Assembly (NCBI RefSeq): GCF_006335115.1
Contig: NZ_VDMJ01000035.1
Location: forward strand, 1-62,973
Source: Streptomyces sp. NP160
GTDB taxonomy: Bacteria; Actinomycetota; Actinomycetes; Actinomycetales; Quadrisphaeraceae
Length of the DNA stretch: 62,973 nt
Direction: 5' to 3'
Shown in pieces: positions 45,479 to 54,039 of this stretch. Position 1 is the first letter of the stretch. Each line of letters starts with the position of its first letter. The notes beneath the pieces are model-generated. The model was not told the origin of the DNA. It made no database searches and saw only the letters and a list, made by a program, of their open reading frames with translations. Made by a program: the position numbers and the translations under genes.

Positions 45479-45850
45479 ATGCCTACCGGGTTAGAGGTCA
45501 AAGGTCTTAAGGAAACCATCAAGAGCCTAGAGAAGTTTGGTGTTGAAGTCTCTGACTTGAAATCATCATTCAAGAAAATAGGTGGCATGGTTGCCGATGA
45601 GGCCAAGGTTCTAGCCCCTAAGAAGTCAGGTGCTTTGGCTGCAACTATCAAACCAAGCAACACAAAGAACAAAAGCATCGTAAGGGCAGGGGGGAGGCTC
45701 CCATACGCGGGAGTTATCCACTATGGAGGTTACAACAACATTGAGCCTCACCCCTTCCTTACGGATGCATTAGGTAATAAGCAAGGTGACCTAGCAGACA
45801 CCTTAGAGGCTGAGTTGCAAAGACTCATTCAGACGCTAGGACTTAATTAA
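45479..45850 (+). CDS. HK97 gp10-like neck protein
   Basis: The 123-residue protein shows the family pattern: KGLKETIKSLEKFG, ADEAKVLAPKKSGALAATI, a basic segment, YAGVIHYGGYNNIEPHPFLTDAL. Such proteins lie at the head-tail joint. The order (after the tube gene rather than before) is slightly unusual for HK97-type modules. Confidence 0.85.
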   Translation: MPTGLEVKGLKETIKSLEKFGVEVSDLKSSFKKIGGMVADEAKVLAPKKSGALAATIKPSNTKNKSIVRAGGRLPYAGVIHYGGYNNIEPHPFLTDALGNKQGDLADTLEAELQRLIQTLGLN

Positions 45851-45874
45851 CTAAGACTCTGGGAGGGGTTAAGC

Positions 45875-46165
45875 ATGAACAAAATGGAGAAGTTTTCTAA
45901 GTCACTCAAACTATCCGAGTGGAACGCAATTGAAAGAAAGACTGGTATCGGCATGTCCGAGGTAGGACAGGCGGGTAGCCCAGAAGCGGAGTTCACAGCC
46001 GCATTGGTATGGATTGGTCAAAAGCGTCTAGGCAAGACCTACTCATTCGATGACGCATGTGACCTGACTCTTGATGAAGCCGGTGCTCTTCTAACTGAAA
46101 CGTTAGACGCATTGAACTACACCGACGACACAGAGGACGCAGACCCAAAAGCGAGCAAGCAGTAG
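45875..46165 (+). CDS. Tail assembly chaperone, short form (G)
   Basis: The 96-residue helical, acidic protein (SLKLSEWNAIERKTGIGMSE; SFDDACDLTLDEAGALL) lies immediately before the tape measure, where gpG-like chaperones are found. It ends at TAG 46163. A slippery site near its end produces the longer GT form. Confidence 0.8.
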   Translation: MNKMEKFSKSLKLSEWNAIERKTGIGMSEVGQAGSPEAEFTAALVWIGQKRLGKTYSFDDACDLTLDEAGALLTETLDALNYTDDTEDADPKASKQ

Positions 46166-46299
46166 AAGAGCAGTACATCAGAGAACGGTGGAAGTTCTGT
46201 TTCGCAACAGGACGACCACTAGAGGAATACGACAACTTGACCGTACTGGAACACAACATAGGAGTGCAGGTATGGAAAGAAATGAACAAGAAAAAGTAA
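45875..46299 (+). CDS. Tail assembly chaperone, -1 frameshift product (GT)
   Basis: The canonical heptamer C_CCA_AAA at 46144-46150 allows a -1 slip at codon 92. Reading continues for 49 codons (from SEQAVEEQYIRERWKF to VWKEMNKKK) to TAA 46297-46299, giving 141 residues. The T part has no start of its own. The conserved siphovirus strategy and position just ahead of the tape measure support it. Coordinates span both frames. Confidence 0.85.
46144..46150 (+). promoter_or_regulatory. Programmed -1 frameshift site
   Basis: CCCAAAA in zero frame as C_CCA_AAA fits X_XXY_YYZ exactly and lies five codons before the zero-frame stop. Slipping places ribosomes in the frame that ends 16 bp before the tape measure start. 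Confidence 0.85.
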
Positions 46300-46314
46300 G
46301 GGAGGCAAGGTTGG

Positions 46315-48177
46315 TTGGCAAATACAATTTCAGTGAACGTTGTAGCAGACGTTCAGAACATAAGACGTGGCATTGATGATGTAAACACTCAACTGAGTGG
46401 TTTCTCTACTGCTGCAAGCAAAGTAGGAGACACACTCAAGGGCGCTCTTGCCGGTGGTATCGCATTAGCAGCCGGTGGGGGAGTAGCAACATTCTTCAAG
46501 GATGCTGTAACAGGTGCATCAGACCTTAATGAGACAGTCGCTAAGACACAACAAATCCTAGGCACTGATGGTGCTAATGCTGTTATGCAGTTCGCTGAGA
46601 CAGCAGCCACATCACTAGGTCAAAGCAAGCAACAAGCCCTTGATGCCTCAGCCACCTTCGCTACTTTCGGTAAGGCAGCAGGACTGGCCGGGACAGACCT
46701 AGCAGCATTCGCTACACAGAACACTCAGTTAGCAACCGACCTTGCTTCCTTCAACAACACCACACCAGAACAAGCCATTGAGGCTCTAGGTGCTGCTTTC
46801 CGTGGTGAGGCGGAGCCTATGCGTCAGTACGGTGTCCTCCTTGATGACGCCACATTAAGACAAGAAGCAATGGCCCTAGGTCTGATCAGGACCACTAAGG
46901 AAGCATTAACACCACAGCAGAAGGTGCTAGCGGCTCAGTCAGCCATCCTCAAGCAGACCAGTGACGCTCAGGGAGACTTTGAGCGCACCAGTGGGGGACT
47001 AGCCAACCAACAGAGAATCCTCGCTGCTGAGTGGGAGAACACCAAGACAGCACTAGGCCAGGGCTTGCTACCGGCCTTGACGGGGTTCGTGTCGTTCCTC
47101 AACAGCAGCGGCCTACCGGCTATCAAGTCGTTCGGTTCGTTCCTGGCTGACAACAAGACTCCGATCCTGGCGTTCGGCGCAGCCGTGGGAGCACTGACTC
47201 TCATCATGGCCGCACACAGCGCTGTAATGGCCGTACAGGCTGCCGGAGGCATGTTGGCGTGGCTGAGGGCCACCACCCTCGCTAGAACCGCTGTAGCGGC
47301 CTACACAGCCGTCCAGTGGCTCTTGAACGCTGCTATGGCTGCCAACCCCATTGGTCTGGTGGTTGTGGCAATCGCGGCGCTAGTTGCAGCGTTCGTTCTG
47401 GCGTACAGAAACAGTGAGACTTTCCGTAACATCGTCAACGGTGTATGGAACTGGTTGAAGAGCGCTACATCAGCAACCTTCAATGCTGTAAAGAACTTCA
47501 TCGTTTCTGCATGGACTTCCATCGTCTCAGTCACTATGAGTGTCTTTAATTCGATCAAGTCGTTCATCGCTAGCGCTATCGTCAACGTTCTCACAACTGT
47601 GGCGAGAGTCATCGAAATCAAGAACCGCTTCCAAGACGCCTTCCAGCAGGCAAATGCAATCATCGTCAGCAAAATCGCACAAATCATCGGTGTTGTCCGT
47701 GAAATCCCAGGAAGAATCGTCTCAGCAATGGGTGACCTAGGTGGACGCTTGCGTTCAGCCGGTGGTCAATTGATCCAAGGATTCATCGGAGGTATCCAAG
47801 ACAAAGTAGGTGCAGCCGTATCAGCAGTGAAGAACGCTGTAGGAAACGTTGTCTCAGGTGCTAAGTCTGCTCTTGGTATTCGTTCACCTTCCAGAGTCTT
47901 TAAGACCATCGGTAAGTACACCGTTCAAGGTCTAGAGCAAGGGCTCAATCAGGTTGGTGGATTGAGAAAGGCTGCCGCCAACATGGCTAATGTTGTCAGT
48001 GGTGGCTTTGAGCCTAAGTTGTCATTGTCTGGTGCAGGCTTTGATGGGTCAGGCTCTATGCGTGGGGGTAACACCTACAACCTCTCATTTGAGGGAGTTG
48101 TCGCCGGTGACCCTATGGAGTACGCCCGCTTCACCAGAGGCGCATTAGAAGAGTTTGAGAGAGCAAACGGTCGATGA
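46315..48177 (+). CDS. Tape measure protein
   Basis: The 620-residue protein sets tail length. The N-terminus (VNVVADVQNIRRGIDDVNTQL) and Gly/Ala-rich helices (GALAGGIALAAGGGVATFF) begin it. Two hydrophobic segments lie at about 280-365 (LTLIMAAHSAVMAVQAAGG and GLVVVAIAALVAAFVL). The C-terminal SPSRVFKTIGKYTVQGLEQG is typical. TTG 46315 is nine bases after GGGAGG. The short length predicts a short tail. Stop overlaps the next ATG. Confidence 0.92.
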   Translation: MANTISVNVVADVQNIRRGIDDVNTQLSGFSTAASKVGDTLKGALAGGIALAAGGGVATFFKDAVTGASDLNETVAKTQQILGTDGANAVMQFAETAATSLGQSKQQALDASATFATFGKAAGLAGTDLAAFATQNTQLATDLASFNNTTPEQAIEALGAAFRGEAEPMRQYGVLLDDATLRQEAMALGLIRTTKEALTPQQKVLAAQSAILKQTSDAQGDFERTSGGLANQQRILAAEWENTKTALGQGLLPALTGFVSFLNSSGLPAIKSFGSFLADNKTPILAFGAAVGALTLIMAAHSAVMAVQAAGGMLAWLRATTLARTAVAAYTAVQWLLNAAMAANPIGLVVVAIAALVAAFVLAYRNSETFRNIVNGVWNWLKSATSATFNAVKNFIVSAWTSIVSVTMSVFNSIKSFIASAIVNVLTTVARVIEIKNRFQDAFQQANAIIVSKIAQIIGVVREIPGRIVSAMGDLGGRLRSAGGQLIQGFIGGIQDKVGAAVSAVKNAVGNVVSGAKSALGIRSPSRVFKTIGKYTVQGLEQGLNQVGGLRKAAANMANVVSGGFEPKLSLSGAGFDGSGSMRGGNTYNLSFEGVVAGDPMEYARFTRGALEEFERANGR

Positions 48178-49358
48178 TTACAACAAACCAACTGAAAATC
48201 CAGGTGTCCCTAGTCGATACCGCCTACTTCGTTCTAGGTGAGTCTCGACTAGGACAGGGAAGACTTGGTAATTATGAGTCAGGTACTAACAAGTATTTCG
48301 TCCTAGGTCAGTCACGCCTTAATCAAGGCATCCTGTCGCCTAGTGGTGGCTATGACGCCAACAGCCAATGGGTAGACCTAGCAAGTGATGCCACAAGCCT
48401 TAATGCACACAGAGGCGCAAAGCGTGGTAATCAGCCGGGTGAAGAGTTAGAAGTAGGAACAATGGCGGTATCACTTATTGGTCCTAACTATGACCCCGCT
48501 ATCAACAACTACATTCACCGTGGAGTACCTATCAGAGTGCTCTTGCAAAACAGTGTGGTCTTCGTGGGCAACATTTGGACTGCTCAGTCGTCATACGATT
48601 GGAGCGGTAGACCAAGAGTAACCATTAATGCTGTGGACGTAGTGAACAAGTTGAGCCAAACCCGTAAGAGTAACTTGTTACAACAAGGTTTTGGTCCACG
48701 AGTCGATGACTTGCTTGCTTCTCTAGGTATTCAATACGCCGTGACAGGAAGCGCAAAGCAATTAGGAGACTACGCCAAAGAGGACAGCGTTCTTAATCAC
48801 TTACAGCGAGCATTGAACACTGACGGTGGCTACATGTTCGTCAACCGTGCCGGTAATTTACAGGTACGCGGGGGCAACTTTGATACGACAAAGACATTGC
48901 CAGTGTCCCTTGACCTCACAGACGGATCATTCTTAATGCCGTTAGAAGTGGGGTATGACTCTCAAGCCCTCTTCAACAGCATCATTTTCAAGAACACCAT
49001 TGGGTCCACAGAAACAACCATTGGTCCGTACCAGAACGGAGCAAGCATCGGACGTAATGGATTAGCAGAAGCAGACGTGGAGACAAACTTCCGTTTCACT
49101 GCTGATGCACAAGCGGCGGCACAAGCAATGGCTGATAAGTACGCTATCGCCTTACCAGAGGTTAAGTCGGTAAGCATTGACTGCACGAAGCAACTGAGCA
49201 AAGCACTGATCGACCTGTATCAAGTTATCAGGATCAGTTACTACAACCAGTCATTCTCTCTTGTTGGTGAGTACCAAATCATCAGCATCGACCACAAGGT
49301 CACACCTCAGAAGTGGAGAACAACACTCCAACTCATACCTTACATAAGGGGAAACTAA
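48174..49358 (+). CDS. Minor tail/tail-tip protein
   Basis: The 394-residue protein follows the tape measure. Its middle part (RGVPIRVLLQNSVVFVGNIW; RPRVTINAVDVVNKLSQ) resembles distal tail proteins with a hub-like fold, and it ends EWIS-free in a beta strand region (YQIISIDHKVTPQKWRTTL) like baseplate hub proteins. An N-terminal repeat appears twice: YFVLGESRLGQG and YFVLGQSRLNQG. It is probably the tail tip adaptor. Confidence 0.75.
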   Translation: MITTNQLKIQVSLVDTAYFVLGESRLGQGRLGNYESGTNKYFVLGQSRLNQGILSPSGGYDANSQWVDLASDATSLNAHRGAKRGNQPGEELEVGTMAVSLIGPNYDPAINNYIHRGVPIRVLLQNSVVFVGNIWTAQSSYDWSGRPRVTINAVDVVNKLSQTRKSNLLQQGFGPRVDDLLASLGIQYAVTGSAKQLGDYAKEDSVLNHLQRALNTDGGYMFVNRAGNLQVRGGNFDTTKTLPVSLDLTDGSFLMPLEVGYDSQALFNSIIFKNTIGSTETTIGPYQNGASIGRNGLAEADVETNFRFTADAQAAAQAMADKYAIALPEVKSVSIDCTKQLSKALIDLYQVIRISYYNQSFSLVGEYQIISIDHKVTPQKWRTTLQLIPYIRGN

Positions 49359-49370
49359 GGAGAAACAACT

Positions 49371-49973
49371 ATGGCAATAATTAGAAAGACCTTCGCTGAC
49401 AACTCAATCCTGACAGCCAGTGACGTGAACACCTACCTTATGAATCAGGCAGTTGTTGTGTTCACCTCTTCTGAGTCAGAACTCAATTCACTACCCGCTG
49501 AAACCAAGGTAGCGTGGTACAACGGCAACCTGTATGGCCGTAACTCGGCAGGAAACTGGGCAGTCATTGGATTTGATCCTTTTGATGCCAACGTTCCACG
49601 AGGAGGAGTTTCAGCCGGTGCTTCCAATGGTCTAGCACCCGGTACCTACACCGTAGGTAACTTCTCATCCTCTGGACTCAATGGTGGCTTGTCTGCGACC
49701 TCAGACAGAATCACTGTCCCTGTTGCTGGTATTTACACCGTCCAGGGTCTGTGCACCATGCAGTCAGGATCAGCACACACATCGTTCGTCAGCATTGCAG
49801 GATCAGCATTCCTTGACGGCACACAGCAAGCATCACCTGCCGGTGGAACTGTTCGTAACTTGGTGACTGGTTCTCTTGCGCTTGCAGCAGGTGCCTACTT
49901 GCAAATGGTTGTGAACAACAATGCGACTCACAACTTCGTCAGCGCCAGCATGACAGTTCGCCGCATTGCATAA
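49371..49973 (+). CDS. Tail-tip fibre or receptor-binding protein
   Basis: The 200-residue protein has an N-terminal tail-binding part (FADNSILTASDVNTYLMNQAVV) and a C-terminal C1q-like beta domain (ITVPVAGIYTVQGLC). The same fold type ends the collagen-like fibre. GGAGAAACAACT precedes ATG 49371. It is the last structural gene. Confidence 0.75.
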   Translation: MAIIRKTFADNSILTASDVNTYLMNQAVVVFTSSESELNSLPAETKVAWYNGNLYGRNSAGNWAVIGFDPFDANVPRGGVSAGASNGLAPGTYTVGNFSSSGLNGGLSATSDRITVPVAGIYTVQGLCTMQSGSAHTSFVSIAGSAFLDGTQQASPAGGTVRNLVTGSLALAAGAYLQMVVNNNATHNFVSASMTVRRIA

Positions 49974-50013
49974 AGACTTGACGCATTAAGCGTTGAGGAA
50001 GAGAGGTGCCTTT

Positions 50014-50079
50014 GTGATTGCATGGTTTGTTCTATGCTTTTTAACGGGTGTCCTCATCGGTTGGTCCTACACAGACTAA
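50014..50079 (+). CDS. Tiny membrane peptide
   Basis: The 21-residue frame (VIAWFVLCFLTGVLIGWSYT) is a single hydrophobic helix with GTG start and a purine-rich ribosome site (GAGGAAGAGAGG). It lies at the end of the late operon, just before the terminator. It is a possible lysis or membrane peptide; the small size keeps confidence low. Confidence 0.4.
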   Translation: MIAWFVLCFLTGVLIGWSYTD

Positions 50080-50106
50080 CCTTGCTACACCCCTCCTAAT
50101 AAACAG

Positions 50107-50137
50107 CAAGCCCCCTAGCGTTTTGCTAGGGGGCTTG
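50107..50137. terminator. Bidirectional intrinsic terminator
   Basis: CAAGCCCCCTAGC (50107-50119) and GCTAGGGGGCTTG (50125-50137) form a perfect 13-bp stem with a GTTTT loop. It separates the rightward late operon from the convergent lsr2 gene and can serve both. Confidence 0.92.
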
Positions 50138-50148
50138 TCTGTACTAAG

Positions 50149-50520
50149 TCAGTGGGCAGCGTCGTAAGCGTCCACGATTTCGGCCTTGATGCGCCCACGG
50201 TCACCCACGGTGTAGCCGTTGGCGTTGGCCCACTCCCTGATGGAGTTCAGACGCTCCTTGTCGGCGCTAGGACGGCCCGTGGTGCGACGGGGACCAGACA
50301 CAGAGCGCGGGGGAGCGGGAGCGTCCTCAACCTCCGTAGCGACGTTCACGAAGCGCTTGAGGGCATCCTCCAACTTCCCGTAGTTCTCAGTGGTGAGGTC
50401 CACGGTGTAGCGCTTCTGGTTGTTGGACGGGCCGTAGGAGAAGTGCCACGTAAGAACGGGGTTCTCCTCGGTGCCCTCTTCGTTGGTCAGGTCATCAGTG
50501 AGAACGATGCGACGAGCCAT
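50149..50520 (-). CDS. lsr2: Lsr2 family nucleoid protein, phage-encoded
   Basis: The 123-residue protein has an N-terminal dimerisation domain (MARRIVLTDDLTNEEGTEEN; YTVDLTTENYGKLEDAL) and a C-terminal AT-hook-like DNA-binding domain (IREWANANGYTVGDRGRI). Lsr2 silences AT-rich foreign DNA in actinobacteria, as H-NS does in enterobacteria. AAGGAG is nine bases before ATG 50520. The frame continues upstream without stop to ATG 50613, adding 31 residues with Cys-rich CRYFPCTCPCH. Both forms may be made. It is downstream of int on the same strand. Confidence 0.92.
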   Translation of the reverse strand: MARRIVLTDDLTNEEGTEENPVLTWHFSYGPSNNQKRYTVDLTTENYGKLEDALKRFVNVATEVEDAPAPPRSVSGPRRTTGRPSADKERLNSIREWANANGYTVGDRGRIKAEIVDAYDAAH

Positions 50521-50616
50521 AACAGGATGCTCCTTATGACAGGGACAGGTACAGGGAAAGTATCGGCACGAACGGTGTGACTCTTCAATACACCATCCTG
50601 ACTTGCCGCTCATACA

Positions 50617-51378
50617 CTAACGCTCAAACAAGTCTTTGACAACATCGTCAATGTCATTCTTGGAGACTTGTGCGTAGAAGTTAAGGGTGGTCTTCAAGTC
50701 ACTGTGCCTCATTTGCCTTCTAGCAATTTCAGGGTTGATGCGCCGGTTCACCATCATAGTTGCATACCAATGCCTCAACATGTGCGGGGAGAGGTGGATA
50801 CCTGTCTTCACACCATACCGCCTGAAAGACTCTCTAATTTGACCACTCGTGACAGTGCGCTCTTCCATCACTTTAATACGGTCTGCTAGCCAATTAGGAA
50901 TGATGACTTCACCGGTTGTCTTTGCTTGAGTAAGAGTGCCATTGTCATACCGCTGTGCGGACACCTTGAGCACATTACCCTTCACGTCTTTACGAGTGAT
51001 AGCACATGCCTCACCACTTCTTAACCCTGCATACATCATCATCAATCCATACAGTTCATAAGGGCACAGAGCAAGAGTGAAACGTAGTGTCTCTTCTGAG
51101 GGAAGGTCATAGACTCTAGCCGTAGCCTTTGGAATGCGAAACTGCTTAATCCAGTCAATGTCAGAGAACAATGACCTTAGAGCAATGATGTGCTTCCTTC
51201 TAGAATTAGGATTGGTCACAGACAGCAGAGTTCGGTGTAGTAACTGTGGTGTGAAATCATTCATGGACACGTCTTCAAGCCCTAGGTACTTGATAGTCTC
51301 TAGGTAGGACTCAACGGTTGACTGCCGCAGTAGCCGCGAATTGAGAACGGCTGTGGCATAAGAGAGAACGGTGTCCAC
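50617..51378 (-). CDS. int: Tyrosine recombinase (integrase)
   Basis: The 253-residue protein has catalytic residues Arg120 (YAGLRSGEA), His199-X-X-Arg202 ([11 protein letters not shown]), His225 (MRHSDLKTT) and Tyr235 (LNFYAQV). The N-terminal SAM-like core-binding domain is about 1-80; an arm-binding domain is minimal or absent. GTG 51378 follows GGAGGAATC and is preferred to an upstream start lying in the att region. It lies 24 bp from the miaB GTG, divergently. It catalyses recombination at the 43-bp core. Confidence 0.95.
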   Translation of the reverse strand: MDTVLSYATAVLNSRLLRQSTVESYLETIKYLGLEDVSMNDFTPQLLHRTLLSVTNPNSRRKHIIALRSLFSDIDWIKQFRIPKATARVYDLPSEETLRFTLALCPYELYGLMMMYAGLRSGEACAITRKDVKGNVLKVSAQRYDNGTLTQAKTTGEVIIPNWLADRIKVMEERTVTSGQIRESFRRYGVKTGIHLSPHMLRHWYATMMVNRRINPEIARRQMRHSDLKTTLNFYAQVSKNDIDDVVKDLFER

Positions 51379-51389
51379 GATTCCTCCGG

Positions 51390-51395
51390 TATGCT
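51390..51395 (+). promoter_or_regulatory. Phage-supplied -10 element for miaB
   Basis: TATGCT lies six bases before GTG 51402, the same spacing as the host TATCCT-N6-GTG at 32959-32973, and again there is no Shine-Dalgarno. No clear -35 is seen, which is common for actinobacterial promoters. This would drive leaderless miaB mRNA in the lysogen. Confidence 0.5.
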
Positions 51396-51401
51396 GTGCG
51401 G

Positions 51402-52952
51402 GTGGAGGAAAACCCACGCACCTATAGCGTGAAGACCTACGGGTGCCAGATGAACGCGCACGACTCCGAGCGCCTGGCCGGGCTGCTCGAGGACGCCGGG
51501 TACTCCCGCGCCGACGACGAGGCGGGGCGCTCGGGCGAGGCCGACGTCGTCGTCCTCAACACCTGCGCGGTGCGGGAGAACGCCGACAACCGGCTCTACG
51601 GCAACCTCGGGCACCTCGCCAGCGTCAAGGCGCGCCGGCCCGGCATGCAGATCGCCGTCGGCGGGTGCCTGGCCCAGAAGGACCGCGACGTGATCCTGGC
51701 GAAGGCGCCGTGGGTGGACGTCGTCTTCGGCACCCACAACACCCACGCCCTGCCCGCGCTGCTGGAGCGCTCCCGCGTGCAGGCGGAGGCGCAGGTGGAG
51801 GTGCTGGAGGAGCTGGAGGTCTTCCCCTCCACGCTGCCGCAGGCCCGTGAGTCCGCCGCCAGCGCGTGGGTGTCCATCAGCGTGGGGTGCAACAACACCT
51901 GCACGTTCTGCATCGTGCCGGCGCTGCGCGGCAAGGAGAAGGACCGCCGCCCCGGCGACGTGCTCGCCGAGGTGGAGGCGCTGGTGGCCGACGGCGTGGT
52001 CGAGGTGACGCTGCTCGGGCAGAACGTCAACTCCTACGGCACCGGCCTCGGCGGCTTCGGCGAGGGGCTCGAGCGGGGGCGCGGCAACAGCGCGTTCGCC
52101 GACCTGCTCCGGGCGGTCGGCCGGGTCGACGGCATCGAGCGGGTGCGCTTCACCAGCCCCCACCCGGCGATGTTCACCGACGACGTCATCACCGCCATGG
52201 CCGAGACGCCGACCGTGATGCCCCAGCTGCACATGCCGCTGCAGTCCGGGTCGGACCGGGTGCTGCGCGCGATGCGCCGCTCCTACCGGTCGGAGAGGTT
52301 CCTCGGGATCCTTGATCGCGTGCGGGCGCAGATCCCCGACGCGGCCATCAGCACCGACGTCATCGTCGGCTTCCCCGGGGAGACCGAGGAGGACTTCGCC
52401 GAGACGCTGCGGGTGGTCGAGGCGAGCCGCTTCGCCAGCGCGTTCACGTTCCAGTACTCCCAGCGGCCCGGCACGCCGGCCGCCACGATGCCCGACCAGC
52501 TGCCCAAGGCCGTGGTGCAGGAGCGCTACGAGCGGCTCATCGCCCTCCAGGAGCGGATCTCGGAGTCCGAGGCGGCGCTCCAGGTGGGCCGTGAGGTCGA
52601 GGTGCTCGTCGCCGAGGCGAAGGGCAAGAAGGACGGCGCCAGCCAGCGCGTCTCGGGCCGCGCCCGGGACAACCGGCTCGTGCACGTGGGCCTGCCCGAC
52701 GGGCTCGCCGAGGCGGACCGGCCCCGTCCCGGTGACGCGGTGACCGTCCGGGTCACGCAGTCGGCGCCGCACCACCTCGTCGCCGACGTGCCGGCGGGGA
52801 CGCCGCTGGCCGTGAGGCGCACGCGCGGCGGTGACGCGTACGACCGCCGCCAGCTCGCCTCCTGCGGCGTGCCCGCCCAGGGCAGCGGCGCCAGCACCGG
52901 TGGCCGCACGGTGGGGCTGGGCCTGCCCACCCTCCGCGTTCCCGTCGCCTGA
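51402..52952 (+). CDS. miaB: tRNA methylthiotransferase MiaB with phage-derived 5' end
   Basis: The 516-residue radical-SAM enzyme adds methylthio to i6A37 of tRNAs. Cluster 1 ligands are Cys15, Cys55 and Cys89 (YGCQMN, NTCAVRE, GGCLAQK). The radical-SAM cluster is Cys163, Cys167 and Cys170. A C-terminal TRAM domain follows. Codons before 51435 are phage DNA ([11 protein letters not shown]) replacing host VVLLQPAERTYAVR. The frame remains open across attR, so the enzyme is restored with a chimeric N-terminus. An upstream GTG at 51396 is an alternative start. Confidence 0.93.
   Translation: MEENPRTYSVKTYGCQMNAHDSERLAGLLEDAGYSRADDEAGRSGEADVVVLNTCAVRENADNRLYGNLGHLASVKARRPGMQIAVGGCLAQKDRDVILAKAPWVDVVFGTHNTHALPALLERSRVQAEAQVEVLEELEVFPSTLPQARESAASAWVSISVGCNNTCTFCIVPALRGKEKDRRPGDVLAEVEALVADGVVEVTLLGQNVNSYGTGLGGFGEGLERGRGNSAFADLLRAVGRVDGIERVRFTSPHPAMFTDDVITAMAETPTVMPQLHMPLQSGSDRVLRAMRRSYRSERFLGILDRVRAQIPDAAISTDVIVGFPGETEEDFAETLRVVEASRFASAFTFQYSQRPGTPAATMPDQLPKAVVQERYERLIALQERISESEAALQVGREVEVLVAEAKGKKDGASQRVSGRARDNRLVHVGLPDGLAEADRPRPGDAVTVRVTQSAPHHLVADVPAGTPLAVRRTRGGDAYDRRQLASCGVPAQGSGASTGGRTVGLGLPTLRVPVA
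51435..51477 (+). repeat. attR core (43-bp direct repeat)
   Basis: Identical to attL at 33013-33055. Phage DNA lies to the left and host miaB to the right. Protein-level similarity to the host N-terminus continues upstream of the DNA identity (RTYSVK versus RTYAVR), so the phage carries a diverged miaB start, not only the core. Confidence 0.95.
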
Positions 52953-52977
52953 CCCCGCTCCTCCTCCGCCGCGACGA

Positions 52978-53967
52978 TCAAGGACGTCGCGTGCGGGAAG
53001 CGAGCTCGACGTCCCTGACCGTCGAGGGGGAGGGGGCGGTCGGCGCCACGGCGCGACCCCGGGACCGGGAGGCACCGAGCAGCACCCCGCCCACGACCAC
53101 GGCGCCGAGCGCCACCTCGCGCCACGGCGTCGCCTCGCCCAGCAGCACGTGCGCGGCGAGCATGCCCACCACCGGCACGAGCATCGAGAACGGCGCCACC
53201 GAGCTGGAGGGGTGGCGGGCCATGAGCGCCGACCACACCACCTGGCCGACCAGCGTGGCGACGAGCACCGTGAACGCCAGCCCGGCGACGGCGAGCAGCC
53301 CGGTCGGCGAGCCGAGCCCCGTGAAGGCGTCGCCGGTCCGCGACGGCCCCTCGAGGACCAGCGACGCCAGCGCCAGCGGCAGCGGCGGCACCACCGAGAC
53401 CCACAGCACCAGCCGCAGCGACTCCGTGGCCGACGGCGGCTGCCCGAGCGCCACCCGGTCCCGCCAGGCCAGCCGGGAGCCGAGGTTGCCGAACGCCCAC
53501 CCCAGCCCGCCGAGCAGGGTGAGCAGCACGGGCAGCAGGGTCGCCGCCCCTCCGAGCTCGGCCCGGGAGGCGGCGATGCCGCCCAGCCCCGCCACCGCGA
53601 CGACGACGCCCGCCACCTGCCGGCCGGACAGGCGCTCGCGCAGCAGCACCCCGGCCAGCACCACGGTGAAGGGCGCCGACGACTGCAGCACGAGCGAGGC
53701 GAGCCCGGCCGGCATCCCGACCGCCATGGCCGTGTAGAGGAAGACGAACTGCGCCACCCCGAAGCCCGCGCCGTAGGCGAGCAGCCACCGAACGGGCACG
53801 CCGCGGGGGCGCGGCACGAAGAGCACCACCGGCACCGCGATGACGGCGAAGCGGAGGGCGGCGCACGCCAGCGGCGGGAACTGCTCCAGCGAGAGGTGGA
53901 TGGCCACGAAGTTGAGGCCCCACGTCACGGCGACGAGCAGGGCGAGGAGGCGGGCGGAGAGCGGCAC
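52978..53967 (-). CDS. EamA/DMT superfamily transporter
   Basis: The 329-residue protein has ten helices in two EamA repeats (LVAVTWGLNFVAIHLSLEQFP; SLVLQSSAPFTVVLAGVLLRE; ARHPSSSVAPFSMLVPVVGM). GTG 53967 directly precedes the first helix. A LysR gene diverges 72 bp away, the usual arrangement for regulated exporters (as with ArgP-ArgO type pairs). Substrate unknown. Confidence 0.9.
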   Translation of the reverse strand: MPLSARLLALLVAVTWGLNFVAIHLSLEQFPPLACAALRFAVIAVPVVLFVPRPRGVPVRWLLAYGAGFGVAQFVFLYTAMAVGMPAGLASLVLQSSAPFTVVLAGVLLRERLSGRQVAGVVVAVAGLGGIAASRAELGGAATLLPVLLTLLGGLGWAFGNLGSRLAWRDRVALGQPPSATESLRLVLWVSVVPPLPLALASLVLEGPSRTGDAFTGLGSPTGLLAVAGLAFTVLVATLVGQVVWSALMARHPSSSVAPFSMLVPVVGMLAAHVLLGEATPWREVALGAVVVGGVLLGASRSRGRAVAPTAPSPSTVRDVELASRTRRP

Positions 53968-54039
53968 CCGTCCACCGTGGCGGTGACACCACTGTGAAGT
54001 CCATCGACATCTGGCACACCGGGCGTGCAGTCTGACTGC

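Larger units (their letters stand above)
33013..51477. mobile_element. Small siphovirus-type prophage integrated in miaB
   Basis: The unit is 18,422 bp (one att copy plus interior). Everything between the two 43-bp repeats is strikingly poorer in G+C than the host and codes for a full head and siphovirus tail module, integrase, Lsr2 and small early genes. No endolysin, replication or excisionase gene is recognisable. Gene order is wHTH(-), small genes(+), tail fibre, HNH, terminase to tail tip(+), lsr2(-), int(-). All late genes are intact and tightly packed, so it looks functional rather than decayed. Confidence 0.95.

Noticed and set aside
33056-51434. SOS box in the prophage controlling induction
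   Set aside because: I saw no CGAAC-N4-GTTCG in the phage by eye. GAACGTTC in 34508-34515 lacks the spacer.
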